Assembly: GCF_042242105.1 (NCBI RefSeq)
Contig: NC_092032.1
Coordinates: 17,223,915 to 17,287,914 of the forward strand
Direction: 5' to 3'
Origin: Pempheris klunzingeri
Taxonomy: Eukaryota > Chordata > Actinopteri > Acropomatiformes > Pempheridae
DNA length: 64,000 nt
The position numbers and the translations under genes are program-made. Shown here one piece after another: positions 1 through 45,159 of the stretch (positions are counted from its first letter, which is position 1; every line of letters starts with the position of its first letter). The notes under the pieces were generated by a model that worked only from the letters and a program-made list of their open reading frames with translations, was not told the DNA's origin and made no database searches.

Positions 1-200
1 TGTGTATGAAGAACTGTTTTGTAATGTATGTCTGTTCTAGCTTAGCCAAGATAGATTCAGCATATGCCCAGTTGGATAACAAACTGCCCAGTAGTTACCA
101 ACTTGTTTCACCTGGACTGACAAAAATGAACAATGGCCGAAACATGCACAATTATCCCATCAGCATCCCACATCAGGTGACATCCTGATGGCAGGGGGGA

Positions 201-1733
201 TGTTGGGCTTCACTATACAGTGAATGACACATAGTGAAACCGCATGTTTCTTTGTCTGTAAAACTATTGGGCTCCTTTCCCCAATGCCCCCCAGTTTCAC
301 AGATAGGTGTGAAATCACCCCCGCGCCCAGCTCCACTGTCACCATTGGCCGGAGGGGACACATGATTTTACGACCGCAGGCCCACAAAACCAGTTCACCC
401 CCACTGAACTCTCTCTCTTTCTCATCGTCTCTCCTGAAGTGGAGAGACCAGGTCTTTCCTGCTCCCTCTCCTCCTGCAGAGGAGAGACCAGCTCTCCTGA
501 TCTTTCCTGAAGAGGAGAGACCAGCTCAACTCAGCTGAGCTCTGCCTCAGTGTGGTCTGTCCAGAGCAGCCACCTCCTTCATGGTAGCGACACAAGGTCC
601 TGCCTGAAGTAAGCAGATCAGCGCCAGCAGGCACGACCCAGAGTCTGCCAGCTGATAACCAGAACCAACAACAGGAGCACACCAGCAAGTTAGCACAGAG
701 CTGCTAACTAACAGGAACAAAGGAGCGACCGGATTCCTCCAGCCTGCAACCACACAGCACGGACACGAACCACACCTTTCCTCCAGCAACAAGCTGAGAA
801 AGCAGCACCCTCAAGGACACTCCGTCTCCCCTTTTAAGGACTGGTAACAAACTCTAACTGGGCATAATTAGCATAGCATTACTGCATACATGGTTTACCC
901 TTGTTAATGTATTGACTTGCTTTAATGTTCATTGAGTTTGATTATTGTGATGTGTTGTAGATTACTGTGCATCCATTAAGTTTAGTGATGTTAGCCTACA
1001 AACTAACCATCCTGTCTTAACCTGCACCTTTATCTCTCTCACACACACAGTCTGGCAACAGGCCACTGAGGGACAAGGCTAAGCTAACAGCACTTAGCTT
1101 TCCTTTGTCTGCCTCTGACCCACACCCCAGGGGGTCTGGCCATCACCATTTGGTCTCTCTCCCCCACCTTTGTGGGACCCATCTCACATTCCTCAGCCTT
1201 ATCACACACACACACACACACACACACACTCTTACACTCATATTATTCTAGTTTAGTCATAGAGATTTAGTTAGATTGTTTGATTGATTTTGTTTCTGCA
1301 ACAGCAGATGTCTTTAACACCTACTCTGCTCCAGCCGTACTTACAACCGAAGTACAAGTCCTTAATGCATAACAAATGATGTCCCTGAATTTTGCTCTGT
1401 TTTAATAAATGTTTTAATACTTGCTGTCTCCGTTAATGTTGTACAATTGTGGACACTGCCAACCTCTACACTGTCAAGAACTCCAAAAATCCTTCAGCTA
1501 GCTATCAATGTGGTAATTTTGGTAGTAATTATTAAATTAATTATAAAACATAATTCCAAATTGATAGTTTAGTATTTTTATGAGACTAAATCAATTAAAA
1601 CGGCTGTCTTTTCCTCGTTTTTCGAGGTGGTGCCCCAATCGAGGTGGACTTTAATCAAAGTTCATTTATTTTAATAATTATTAATTATCTTTGATAATCA
1701 TTAATTATTTCTGATAGCCAAATTGAACATTAC
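201..1733. repeat. Unclassified dispersed repeat, copy 1 (long form)
   Basis: This block is repeated at 52109-53197 in the same orientation, at high but imperfect identity, from TGTTGGGCTTCACTATAC to AATTGAACATTAC. It holds a small tandem array of GAGAGACCAG-type units (about 445-535), a (CA)n tract (1203-1229), an AATAAATGTTTTAATAC poly(A)-like block (about 1404), a CCTCG-TTTT-CGAGG hairpin (about 1615) and an AT-rich end. No ORF longer than about 100 codons and no protein similarity seen. No clear target-site duplication. It may be a long solo LTR or a non-autonomous element; I cannot classify it. It sits in the sh3kbp1 intron upstream of exon 4466. Confidence 0.8.
1203..1229. repeat. (CA)n microsatellite inside repeat copy 1
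   Basis: CA tract between the CCTTATCA and CTCTTAC blocks shared with copy 2. Confidence 0.9.
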
Positions 1734-4465
1734 CACTTGTTAAAGCACAACAACCTCACAGTCGTTAGTCTCTGGTTCCAAACTTAAATATATTAATTAT
1801 TTAAAACAAGCAGCTTTAATAGATAACAGATGTTACTTGAATTTATTTTCCATTACTTTTCATGAAGCATAAAGCCAGTAAACATAGGCTTTTCTTCACT
1901 AGTGATAAAAAAAGGAAGCTCTGAGCTAACAAATGGCTGCTGTGGGTTTTTGCGTAGGTTGGCTTGTGCAGTGTCTCCGAGTTAAAAGTGTTTTTTCTTT
2001 CCCAGTCAGTCTGTGTGTCTTTGCATGTGAGTTTCTGAATGAATGTGTGTTGTGTCTCTATCTGTTTTTGCAGCACATGAAGGCATGCAATATAGAGTGT
2101 TAGAGTCGGTCCATCTGCACTCTGACTGCACAATCAATGTCTGCTTTTTTCTCCTGGTTCTACATCAACACTGCATTAGCCTACTTAACTAACTGCAAAT
2201 GCCAAATGTGGAGGAAAGGTAGCTGTGTGAGTGGCTTTACATCAGTGGACAAGAGTCATAAAACATGGTAGGTAGGTAGGTTTTGGCACTTTTGCTTGTA
2301 AAGTAACATTAACACTCATAGATTAACAAATGAATTGTTGATTGATTTTCTGTAGACTGACCATAGATGTGATCTTTAAGAAGAAATGCACCTCTTAACT
2401 TATATATCTACATATCTTACACGTCCGCTAGCTGCTACCTCACACCTTCATATAAAAAATGAATTTGCATAGCTGTTCTCTATAGCCACCTAAGTTGTTG
2501 CTTCTTAAACCACAAAGTCTCATTTTCTGTTCCTAAGAATGTTAAATACAGAAGATGTGATGCAGGTGTGGAGATTTATTTTTTTTAACTTGTTTAACTA
2601 ACTAACTTGACAGAAATATACTGAGTGATGGAAATGAATGTAACGAGTAAAGTAATGCTAATTAATTAATTTACTGCTGTGTAATTACGTTTTATGAGTC
2701 TATGCACTGAGTGATTAATTCCATTTTTCAAGTAACACTGAACCTACTTCATGCAGTACTGCTACCAGCAGACTGACGAGATTAGTGACTACTGTTAGCT
2801 GGTGCATGGTGGAGGGTTTGGTGGAGAGCAAACAAGAGCTAGAAGGAGCATTCGTGTTGGACTTAAATTCATCTCGTGTCCAGAGACTTGACTCCAAATT
2901 AATGACACTGTTGCTCTGTATAAGTGTATTTATAGCTTGACCCAAAATTGCCTTAAAAAATCAATTCATGCACATTTAAGAAATAGTTCAACACTTTGGG
3001 AAGTATGCTTATTGTTTTTCTTTCCAAGAGTTAGATGAGAGGAGCGATACCACTGTCGTTAGTGTACCCTAAATATGAAACTAAAGTCAGGAGGCAGGCA
3101 TCTTAGATCAGCTTAGAAGTGGAAGCAGTCTGGTTCTGTCCAAAGAAGAAATAAAACATGTATATGCATATATATGCATACAGTATTTATAGAGAGGAGA
3201 CAGGCAAGACAAATCTTATGTTGTTGAATCCAGTTTTCGCTCTGTTACGTGCTCTCATGCTGTGGTTTCCCTGCTCTGTCCTTAGGTTTTAATCCATCAC
3301 TCCTTGTCCTGAATTTAATTGGCAGCTCTGCTACTTTTCTGCTGAGCACACAAAAGTCCCACTTTCTCCAGCGTTACGTCCAGTCTCCAACCTTTTAGCT
3401 TCTAAAATGGCTCTCAGCCCCATGGATGTCTTCCCTTGTTGATATTTTTGGATCTCGGAGGCTCATTAAGACTTTCACGCCGCACCAGGCCACACACAAC
3501 CAGAGTGTGTGTGAGGGGTTGGATTCTGTGAGTCAGTATACCCGGGCCCGTATGCTTCACTGAGCTGCGTTCGCCACAGGCCAGGGCTTATGAAACAGTG
3601 TCATGATGAATGTGGTGTAGAGATGTGAACAGCTATGTCAGGTTTTTCTGGGTCTCATTCATGTGTGTGAAAGTCTCCCTGTTTGTTGTCTCCCCATCTG
3701 CCGGCTTGTTGATTCTTCTGTCTCTCTGCATGCTCGTCTGCCCGTCTCTCTCCTTGTCTTGTGATTTTTTCACGCAATTGAAAGTCATGTGGATGGAGAG
3801 TTAGCAGAGGGAGAGGATGCAGCAGTGAAGGAGGCGACAGAGCTCTGTTGTGTGTATGTGCTTGTCCGAGCTCTGGTTGGTCGTCTGCAGGTAAACAGTG
3901 AGGGTCACCTGGGTTACTGACATCTAATAGTGCTGCTCCACCGCAGACGGAACAAACTCATTTGCATTTATTGAATACATATGCAAGTCTACTGCATAAC
4001 AAATAACCTCATAACCTTTAGGTATATGAGGTTAGGTATATATGTAGGTGTATCATTCTAGTCTTACTCCTTCACAGATTATGTGAAATGTATTTATTTT
4101 TTCTATGATTACTTCATTAATTACATATCATTGTCATGGTAATGATGTCAGACTATGACAGAAATGTGACCAAATTAAGTTATTCAGTCTGTAAAACTCT
4201 AATTATTTATGACAATGAAGGGCTTAAAGTAGCATTTAGACAAACAAGTATTCTTATAATTGCAGCTTTAACACTGTGATTCATTAGATTCTTTCCTCTT
4301 TCTTTCTCTGCTATCTTGCTGAATTCTTGCCTTGTTTCTGTTTCTGTAACCTACATTTTCATAACTGAAACTACCTTTTTTTTTTGCATCCCTCCCACCA
4401 TCCTTCCTCACCTCCTCCTCCTCTTCTTCCTCCACTCATCACCTCTTGTTCCTTTCTCTTTGCAG
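1734..4465. other. sh3kbp1 intron sequence, no gene seen
   Basis: Intron upstream of the first visible sh3kbp1 exon. AT-rich, with short ATATGCATATATATGCATA repeats near 3160-3180. The ORFs here are short and without family character. A long pyrimidine tract (about 4375-4460) leads into the acceptor at 4465. Confidence 0.6.
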
Positions 4466-17304
<12,839 letters not shown>

Positions 17305-17774
17305 AGACTAAATCATCCTCATCGCCGTTCTCTGACCACCACATCGAAGGCCGGCATTTGAAAACATTCTCACTGTTGGCCGAGACACTTCAGCCAAAAC
17401 AAAGTTTGTGCCAAACGATCATCACGATCACCATCAGCAACAATACAGAACCATGGAATCAGCCACCTTCCCCCCTGACGCCGCCTTATCCTGTGTTTAC
17501 TTCTTTATTTTTCTTTCAAAGAGGCTTCTCTGTTAAGTTTACTGCTATCTTGTCAACGCTTGCTGTGCCACTGGTACGGACTGACCGCGGCCTTGTCGCT
17601 GTGTGTTGCCACGGTTACAGAACGATGACACAGAGCCGCCGCTGCCATGGCGACATCACAGGTACTTTTTGTTTCTAGGTGTGGAAGAAACTTGGAACTC
17701 GACCATCGTAGCCCGGTTGGTTCAGACGACCTCTGTGCTGTTCTGTGTCCACTCTGCGGCCTTTGCCTCTTATC

Positions 17775-17807
<33 letters not shown>

Positions 17808-19230
17808 GTGTTCTTATTTTCCACCCATGTATGGACTGAAGTTATTAACCTATAGAATAGGGACAATTTTGTAAAGTGAGGTTGTTTTGGCTGGTCCTGA
17901 CTTCTTCAACGGGCTAGATTACGGTTAAGACTTGAATTGATCAAAGCCTGTACTTTTGGGCACAACATTAGCGTTACATTGCGTAATGTTACAGGGTTAC
18001 ATTGTTTGACACAATTATTAATTATCAAATATTACACTACAAGCAGATCAGGATTTCATTTGATATAAACAACACAATAAGCACTGATCCTGTAGGTGCT
18101 ATCTAAAGGAATAGATGGATATTTTGCACAGTGAGCCTATTTGCTTTCTCGCTGTCTTTTCTCTAAATAAGAAGCTGTAGTAGAGAGAAGAGTCAAGAGA
18201 GTAGTATAGCAGTCAAGAGTAACAAAATCTGGCTACCTGCTCCCCTGAAGCTCACCAGTTGCTGTTATACTTTGTTTTATCTGTACAAAAGCTGAGTCGA
18301 CAAAATGTCAGTTGTTTTTATTATGACAACAGTTATAAAACTCACTTCCTGCCAGAAAATAGCCTATAAAACATCAAATTGTCTCTGTAACTTTTTCTTT
18401 TCCTATGGATGAAGCAAAAAGAGATATATGGTGGTAATTATTGTGCTTTACAGGTGTTGGTAGGCTCATTTTGTCACCTTCTGACAAAGCCAGGCTGGCT
18501 GTTTCACCCTGTTTCCAGTCTTTATGCTAATTGTCCTTTTGGTTTAGCTTTGTATTTACTGAACAGGTATGACAGTGATATCGACCCTCTTATCCAACTC
18601 TTGGCAAGGAAGCAAAGGAGCGTATGTCCCACAATGTCAGACTGTTTCTTTGACTGCCCTGTGATATTCAGCACGTCACTGCATGAACACGCCTATTTAT
18701 GATATTTACCAAGTCAAGAGTAGCACCTTCTAGACAAATTATTATTTCACCTTTTTTACTTCTGCAGTTTTGCTCCACGACTTTAGAAACCCCCCCAAAA
18801 ACACCTGTGCTGGTCACATCACACCCACCCTAACAATCAAAACCCAGATCCTTGTGCATCTAATGTTTCTGGTGCTCTTTTGGCAGCAGGTAAAGGCTCC
18901 AGTTTAAGACAGGGTTTGAAGAATGTAGTCAGTGAAAGGACCTCACAGGTAGAAAATATGTGTGCATGTCTGTATGTATGTGTGGTGGCATGTACGGCTA
19001 TTTGCCTCCCTTCCTTATCTGTGCACAGAATCTATGGCAACCCGTCACTGTGGCCTTCCTGTTATTGACTCCAAATCTTTCTTTCTTTCTTTCTTTCGTA
19101 TGACAATGAGAAAACTGCTACAACTGAGGCTACAAGTTGTTTTCTTGACTTGGTCCTTTCTCCAGGATAGTGATAAATATATATACTTTTATATTTCAGT
19201 GTAATAAAGACGCTATTATGTACTGTAAGT
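17305..19230 (+). other. sh3kbp1 3' untranslated region
   Basis: No further coding exon is seen after the stop at 17302-17304. The first AATAAA on this strand is at 19203-19208, followed by a GT-rich stretch (TGTACTGTAAGTGTGC), giving a 3' UTR of about 1.9 kb. It contains a (TG)n tract at 17778-17811. Confidence 0.5.
19203..19208 (+). terminator. Poly(A) signal, probable for sh3kbp1
   Basis: AATAAA, the first on this strand after the sh3kbp1 stop, with a GT-rich downstream element. Confidence 0.5.
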
Positions 19231-21580
19231 GTGCATATTTTCTGTTTAAAAAGTGACAAGCATGCTTAAATTCTCTGCTGGTAAACGTGTGTCTGTGTAG
19301 TCAACAGTGCTGTATGAAGGGGTAATTTTCTTCCATTCTTTTGGTATTTACACTCTTATAGAGCAGCACGTGTGTGGTGTGACAGAGGGAAACTGGACGA
19401 AGGTCAGAGTGAACAAAAAGAGAAGTGAAAACACTGATTCAGACTTAACGGTCACTGAAACCACCAACAGCATTATTTAGATGTAACTGAATTAACAGAT
19501 AAAAGCCCAGAATAAGTGCAAAAATACACCAATTGATCAACTTATCTACTACTACTATTAAGTATACATATTTCTAATTTCTTACTGAAAACATCTTTTT
19601 AAAAAAATATATATATATTTATAATTTTTAAAAAAAAGTTCCAGAGCAACATGATCGTGATAAAAGTAAATTTCTTTATTTTATGTGCAACAAAAAAACC
19701 CACTTTGCAAAACCCCAGCAGGTAAACCATTTAGTGCAATGGTAGAATAAATATGGGGTGGAAACGTCGTTAAAGGGCAGTGCACAATTAAATGCTAACA
19801 ATAAAAACAAGCTGCTTTATTTTGTAATGTCCATCGGAGACAGAGGAGAGGCACCAATGATCCTCTCCTATTCTCACCTTCCTGTTCAGTGTCATCTGAC
19901 CTGGAAAAAGAGGTCATAAGACCTTCAGCCTGAACACAGACACTGCAAGAAGAACAACACATTTAAAGGGGTATTCCTGCAATTTAGTATTGCACTTCCA
20001 CAAAGTTTGGGGACTCACACGAGATTTTTAAAGGGAAAATTGAAGCAGCAGACGAGATATTCTGATGATTCCAGTATGAGTAAAACCTTAAAAATGCTAT
20101 ATCCTACACTTCCCATCATGCAAATTGACTGCATTTTTCTTTAGACTGTCTTTTGTCTGGGAAATTTCAGCTCATTGTTTAACTGTCTAGCCTCAGCTTT
20201 ACTGTTTTGGTTCGCTGTCACTGCTCTCATAACTGCAGCAGGCAGCTGTTTTCTTAGAAAAAGCTCTAAGAATCCACTGCACACCGCCGTGTCAGCAGCA
20301 CACAGCAGACAGGCGCAGTGAGCAGCTACCAGGTGGACATAGAGGAGAATTTAGCAGCTTAAGAGCCAGATATTTTCTTCAGGAGTTGATGGAGACCAAA
20401 AACAGAGCTGAAATTATTGACTTAAATGTGTCTAAAACACAAAAACGTGCTCCAAATGAATGATGCTCCAGCCCTCATTTTCACCCCTTATGCCTGCCTG
20501 TCATACTCTCTCTATTTAATAAGCAAATGTTTGCTGACATGTTGATGCATCAACATAGAAGGTTACGATGTGTCAGGATCATGCTCACAACTTTATTCTG
20601 CTGCCACCAGTGGCCACTGCAACTAATAAGTTTGCTGCATTTGAACATGAAACTCCACTGAGCAGTTTTACCTCAGGTAGCAGCTGCTGCTGTTGTCCAC
20701 AACCCAGTCCTGCTACTTGCAAAATACCAGGAAGAGCATTTTATACCCAGATATCTTAACTGGAAAAGTACACATGTAGTTGTAGCTGAATACAATCAGA
20801 TAATTACTGTAGATACTCAACTTATTTCTCTTGCTCTTAATATAAAAAGCTATAATGTGGTTGTTTTAGGTCATATTAAATCCTTCTGAGTAGGTTTCCA
20901 AGAGAGACCAGTGCTACAGACACACTTTGGGAGGACTTGGACCTGCAGCCTGCATGTGTCCTCTGTCAGAGTGTGATACATGGCCTCTGGCATTCACCAC
21001 AGTCCAGCATTAACAAGATACCACCGGATCCAGGCTGCATGAACCGTTGCTTCCCCTTTTTTTCTGCTGGGAAATACTGCGAAAACTGCATCGAGTGACT
21101 TACATACCAGGTAATCTTATTTTATGTGACTGCTGTCTGAGTTTTGTGGGCTACATTGTGGAAATATGAGTACATTCTTGACATTGGTTACAGAGAAACT
21201 CGTGATCCATTTTTCTTCCTTCCAGTTTCATGTGTAAAATAAAACGACTGAGGAGGACAAGATGAAATCAGATCAGCTCTGTGCCGATTCTGTTAGGTGT
21301 GAACATTAATTAAGTGAGAATAACTTGTCTGCAGTGTGTTAGAGGAGGGAACAGGAGCACACAGATTTATATTTAGACAACCGGAGTGAAGGCGATAACA
21401 TTTCAGGCTGTGGACAGCTTGGGCTTCATTGTATCCTGCTCCATAGACTCATGTCTCCCTCATGGTAGACACCAGAGCAGACTGAGAGCCCAAAGGAGGA
21501 TAATTTCACCTCTGGATGCATTTTTGTTTCTCCCCCCTCTATCCACATGTCCTCCCCCCTCTCTCTCTCTATCTAGTCGG
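19231..21580. other. sh3kbp1-map3k15 intergenic region, no gene seen
   Basis: About 2.3 kb of AT-rich single-copy-looking sequence. Short ORFs lack family character. A pyrimidine-rich stretch (21530-21585) ending ATCTAG could be an acceptor for a 5' UTR exon of map3k15. Confidence 0.5.
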
Positions 21581-21805
21581 ATCCAGTCTGGCTGAAGCGG
21601 GCTTCTTGGTGCGAGATAATCTGCAGATGATGGGAGTTAATGAGGCGGAGATGCGGGGGGACAAACTCAGATGCGCTGCGCTGCAGCGACTACAGGTGCG
21701 CAACAAGTGAGGGAGACGGAGGAGAAGAGCAGGTAGAGGAAGTAACGGGAAGGAGAGGTGGAAACTAACCGGAGATAAGGCAGAAACACTCCCCTGGTTC
21801 TCGCT

Positions 21806-40205
<18,400 letters not shown>

Positions 40206-41020
40206 TGGGACGCATGGACTACAACTCTGGAGGACTCTTGTTTTGCAGAAACACGCACACGTCTGCACACCAGCCCTGCATGGCCGTGTCTCCTCTCTCT
40301 CTCTCTCTCTCTGTCTCTCTGAAGTACCTTTTCATGTTGTAGTCTCTGCGTTGTCTCCACAGGACTGACTGAATCTTTGTTTGACTCTACGTCTCCACAC
40401 AGCGTCACCCTCGACCAAACCAAAGTGCTTTAGTGCAGGCGCTATTCTCTGTATCTGTATGTGCATTTAATGTGTATGTGCTCCACACTGTGCTCGTGCA
40501 AAATGCATCCTAGCAAATGTGGATGGAGTTTAAAGTGATACTCCGCCCAAAATCCTCATCTATGACAATATGTATGAAAGTATGAACAAGTATAAAACCG
40601 TCGCCTTGTTTCAGGTTCAATACTTGCATCATTTACTGGAGAGTTATTCCAAAACTGTGCAGAGGTGGATACACAAGCTAATGCACCTGCTCTCTACTGT
40701 CCTGCCGATCCTCCACATAAGAATGGAGATCTCTGTTTTGATCCTTATTGACAGCAAACTTCAGCTAAAAGCCTAATGCCTTAAATTTTGTAACGTAAAA
40801 AATGCATCAACACATCATGACTTCCACATCCCTGCCTTTCCATTTGTACACATGGTAGTTAGTTGTGTAAGATTTCCTTTATATTCTTAATGAAGTAACT
40901 TTTCTTTTCTCCTCTGTGTGTACCTGTATTTAAATGTTTTTTATTCCAACTCGTATCTGTATGTGCTTGTCTGTTTAATGATTGCTTTACAACTGCAATA
41001 AACCTGGAAATAATGAAATA
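40206..41020 (+). other. map3k15: map3k15 3' untranslated region
   Basis: Non-coding from the stop at 40203-40205 to just after the poly(A) signal; includes a (CT)n run at 40291-40320. Confidence 0.75.
40997..41002 (+). terminator. map3k15: Poly(A) signal of map3k15
   Basis: GCAATAAACC about 790 bp after the stop, followed by a T/G-rich stretch (TTTGCCTGTTTTGC). Confidence 0.8.
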
Positions 41021-41042
41021 TTTGCCTGTTTTGCTTTAAATA

Positions 41043-41338
41043 GGCCCTTTTCCACCGCAGGAACTTTTCTCGTTTACATGGGATTTTGAAAAACCACCAA
41101 AATTATCCGGGGAAAAAACTTCCCCTCAACCCCAAACTTTCCCTGAAAAAAGTACCTAGTTCCGACAAACTAGCTGAGCTAAATGTAGCGCACACGCCGA
41201 AACACATTTGTGAAAAGTGACCACAACAGTCGCAGTACCGCCGTACTAACAAGTGGTATGACCAGCTCAGTCGGTATTTTTTTACCCAAATAAATTCATG
41301 GTAATAAAAGTTCCTGGAAATGTTGGTGGAAAAGGGGC
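41043..41338. mobile_element. Small MITE with CCCTTTTCCACC ends
   Basis: GGCCCTTTTCCACCGCAGGA at the left and the inverse of GGTGGAAAAGGGGC at the right (41325-41338), with AAGTTCCTGG inside mirroring CAGGAACTTT. About 296 bp, no ORF. Fish elements with these ends are non-autonomous DNA transposons; PIF/Harbinger versus hAT is not decided. Confidence 0.65.
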
Positions 41339-44300
41339 TAACCCTAACCCTTTTGTCATTTTCATTTTTTATCCTTTTCAAACACCAACGCAGAGGCTTT
41401 CAAATAGTTTTCCAGAGATATTACAGACAGTGGCCCATCTTGCTGGTAGTTTACACAAACCTCAAGTTAATCCTGCTTTTTGGCTGATTGTCTGTACTGC
41501 TATTCATTCCCTTTAATCTGTCACATATTTGCCTTCTAACTGCCAGAAACCGGTTTGCCTGCCAGTGTACGACATCCTACTTGCCTGTAAATTCCTCCCT
41601 CAGTTCTTTTTGGATCATATCTCATCTGACTGCCTGCTAGATGTGAATGTTAACCTGTTTTTGACCATAGATCTGAGTGTTGAGCCAAACTAGTTACTCA
41701 AAACTACTAATGTGAAAATCACAGAGGTGCTAGATGAAAAGTGAGATCACATCAGTCATTAGGATTCACCCTCTGTGGAACACTAATGTCTAACACTAAT
41801 GCAAAATTAGAATAAGAACAAAACCTTATTGAAGCTCGTTAGATTAAAGTTAAACCATCTTCATCAACAACAGGAACAAAGTTATTTTCCTTCAAGTTTC
41901 TTAAGTAACTTAATGTTTTATGTTAATTGTAATCCTTTTGCTACACATCTCCCCCTGGAAATGTAAAAGCATTCATCCTGAGCAGTTCTGTCAGATGACC
42001 CTGATGCAGTGTGCACATGTTCAACCACTCCAACAGGTTTGTTTCATCATAGCAAAGGAACAAGGAAAGCAGCGAAATGTCAGTTTCTGATTTTCTGCTC
42101 TGCAGTGGACAGTCAGTTTTGCTTTTAAGTTTTAGTAAGTAATGTTTATTTAGTAACATTCAGTAGTAATGATAAGGATTAGAATCATATTTAGTGAGCC
42201 CATTGCTAATCCTTCACTGTTCACTGTTCATTCACTGTTTTCTATGTCAGCTTGGAAAGAACCTCCATTATCTACATTCTTTTGGTTTTCATTTGGGTGA
42301 ACTATTAAAGACTTTGTTCCACGTTTGTGAGCATGGTTGTTCATTAGTAAAAGTTAGTGACAGACTCAGACCTGACAGGAAGGATAAAGATACTTCAGAG
42401 AGATGTAAACCACTGTAACATTTGTGCTTTGAAATAAAACACCATTCACACTGTGTATTCTTATTATGTATCTTTAAAGGAATAGTTTGAATTTTTGGGA
42501 AATTTTCATTTGCTCCCTTGCTGAAAGATCTAACCTGGTTCTGTCCAAATGAAAACACCGTATTGTTGATACTCGTCATTTTTACACTTCAGTTTGTTTA
42601 ATCCACAAACTGAAATGTAAAAGTGACATGTTTCCTTTTACAGGAGGTTATGTTGCGGTTAATCATTTTCCTCCATAATATTGACGGTTCGTACTTTGGT
42701 TACATATTACCACTATTAATTTGCCCCTCTGTACTTGGCGAATATTTATTGCATCAATACACTTGTGGCATGTGCCTGCATGATGGCAAAATTTAGGAAC
42801 CATGTCATTACAAGTCTTGTGTACAACTCCATTCATGGTTAAAAAGTTGTGTCATACTGCCTTAAGATATACAATTATCAAAAGCTGAATAGACTTACAT
42901 GCATAACTAGAATGACTACACACCCAGCCTGCAATGTCTGAGTGTTTCGTATCAGTGCTTGTTCTCTCTCTCTAAAACACATCAGGAAAGATAGCATTAC
43001 ATTTGTGCATGGAACATAGCTAACTTAGCTGAATGTTCATGGGAGGCAGGAGATTGGAGAGGAACAAACACGTAATTTAGGGCTAATATTCAACATATCA
43101 AAGCTGGACACTGGAGTATAGTTTAGGGGGATAGTAAACTGACCGAATCGATTTCGTGACAGGTATGGCTGTTGACAGATAGGATGACTCTTCAGTTTTG
43201 GGACAGGAGACACATATTAATGCTGACGGAGACTGTTTGTCTACAGTTCGGGGTTAGGATCGTCATTTTGGTGCTGCACTGTGCAGTTTATCATTGCATA
43301 CATATTTTTGTATAATTACGGGGGAAAGACATGTATCAGGTTGAGGGCAGACACAATAGACAATGAAAATATTTTTCCTAAGTTTGTTGCCATTTGGTAA
43401 TACACCTACACAGGTAACCACACCTCAACAATCTCAATTTTGCATGCTAAAGATTGCAGCATTGATCAGAGTAAATTTAAAGACAGATTTGTGTAGGTTT
43501 TGCACTTCACTTCCTTCATGTCTCCTAATTCAATGAGGTCTGAGTGTCTGAGGTAGGGTCAGTCTGACGACCACCTCGTAGCATTATGTATTGACTGTTA
43601 ACATTTTAGGCATGGTAAATCTGAAATGTAAAGCTGAGATGCTTCAAGCTCCAGCTCAGTTTTGCGTGTGTGTGTGTGCGCGCGCATGTTTGTGTGTGGA
43701 GTTAATCTCAGTTCCCGGCATAGGAAACTGAGTAGGAAGAGAGAGTGCGAGAGTCTGGTAAAAATGGGAGGATATGATTGGCAATTTAGAGGTGGGGCAT
43801 CCTCAAAGGACCTAGAAAGATAATGAGATGGAAACAACACACCAGCAATGGACAGCCAAGTTCAATGAAGCTCTCCAGGATATCACACACAGGGAAACAA
43901 AGACAGGACAAAGCAGGAAATGTAATAGTCCTAGACTGCATTAATACAGCGCCCTTCAGTGATGGCCTGCTACCAGCATCACACCATCCTTCCTCTTCTT
44001 ACAAGGATTTTACAGCACAGATTTAAGACAAAACCAACAGCTACCAGTATGCCCTGCACAAACACTAAACAGTTATATGATGTTCAGGTTTTTTGACAGG
44101 CAGCTACCGAAACTGAGCCTGAGGCTGTTGGCTCATTAGTTCCCCACCAATGTGATTTATGGTGCATGACGTGCAGAAATACCTGCGTTTTGGTTGGAAA
44201 AAATACTAATGAGTTATGATGAAACCTCTGGCAACCTTTATTAGAGCCATAAAGTCAAACATAATCTTGCAAGCCCAGTGTCAAAAAACCTTGAATAAGT

Positions 44301-44456
44301 ATTCATAGTATACATGTTAATAAAATAAAGCATGATTCTATGACTGAATGGGACATTTTTAAAATCATACCAAAGCTGATTTTAACAGTAGTAACAGACG
44401 GTGAGTAACATTAGCATGTGTAACATTATTCTTCGCTAACATTAGCATTATTATTA
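41339..44456. other. Intergenic, no gene seen
   Basis: AT-rich sequence with scattered short ORFs that show no family character and no consistent splice structure. A short (TG)n with CGCGCG lies at 43668-43685. Confidence 0.5.
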
Positions 44457-45159
44457 CACTACTCACAAAAAGTTAGGGATATTCGACTTTCAGGTGAAAT
44501 ATATGGAAAATGTAAAAAGTGAATGCTACAGTGATATTATATCATGAAAGTAGGGCATTTAAGTAGAAGCATGCAATGGTAATTTTATTCATCTTAAACA
44601 ATTTATTTGAAGAAAATCTACCAACAGTGGTAGGTATACCACAACAAAACATTTCAGTGTCTCAATAAATTGGGATGTGGCCAAAGGACGTCCACTCCTC
44701 TCCTTTCTGTGACTCTTCCAGTCTCTGTATCACTGTTCCAACCTCCTGATGACACTCTGTGACCCTCTAAGCTCAGTGAACACCTCCGTCTGAGGACTTC
44801 CTGTTTGAAGCCTCCAGTGTTGAGGTGCTGCTGATCAACTGTTAGGTGTCGTCTTGGTCTCATGATGTCAGAATGTGAACAGCAGGATGAGGAGGACTGT
44901 TTAAATACCAATTCTAACTGAAGCAGGAAATGTATTGTTGGATTCAGGGATCAAACCTGTTGTGAATGTTGCTGTTAAGCTTCTTGTTAGAGAACAGCAG
45001 CTGGTGCAGAAAGTACTGAGACACTGAACAGTTGGACATGTGCATTCAAAGGTTTAGAGAAGGTCACATTAAGTTCACCTGGAAAGGTTAGAATGCATTT
45101 TAGGTTCATCCTGAAATTTCACCTGAAAGCCGAATATCCCTAACTTTTTGAGAGTATTG
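44457..45159. mobile_element. TA-flanked MITE, 703 bp, with about 44-bp inverted ends
   Basis: The left end CACTACTCACAAAAAGTTAG and the inverse of the right end (CAATACTCTCAAAAAGTTAG) match over about 44 bp, continuing GGATATTCGRCTTTCAGGTG. TA stands on both sides (44455-44456, 45160-45161). The interior has no transposase, so this is a non-autonomous member of the Tc1/mariner group by its TA target. Confidence 0.85.
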
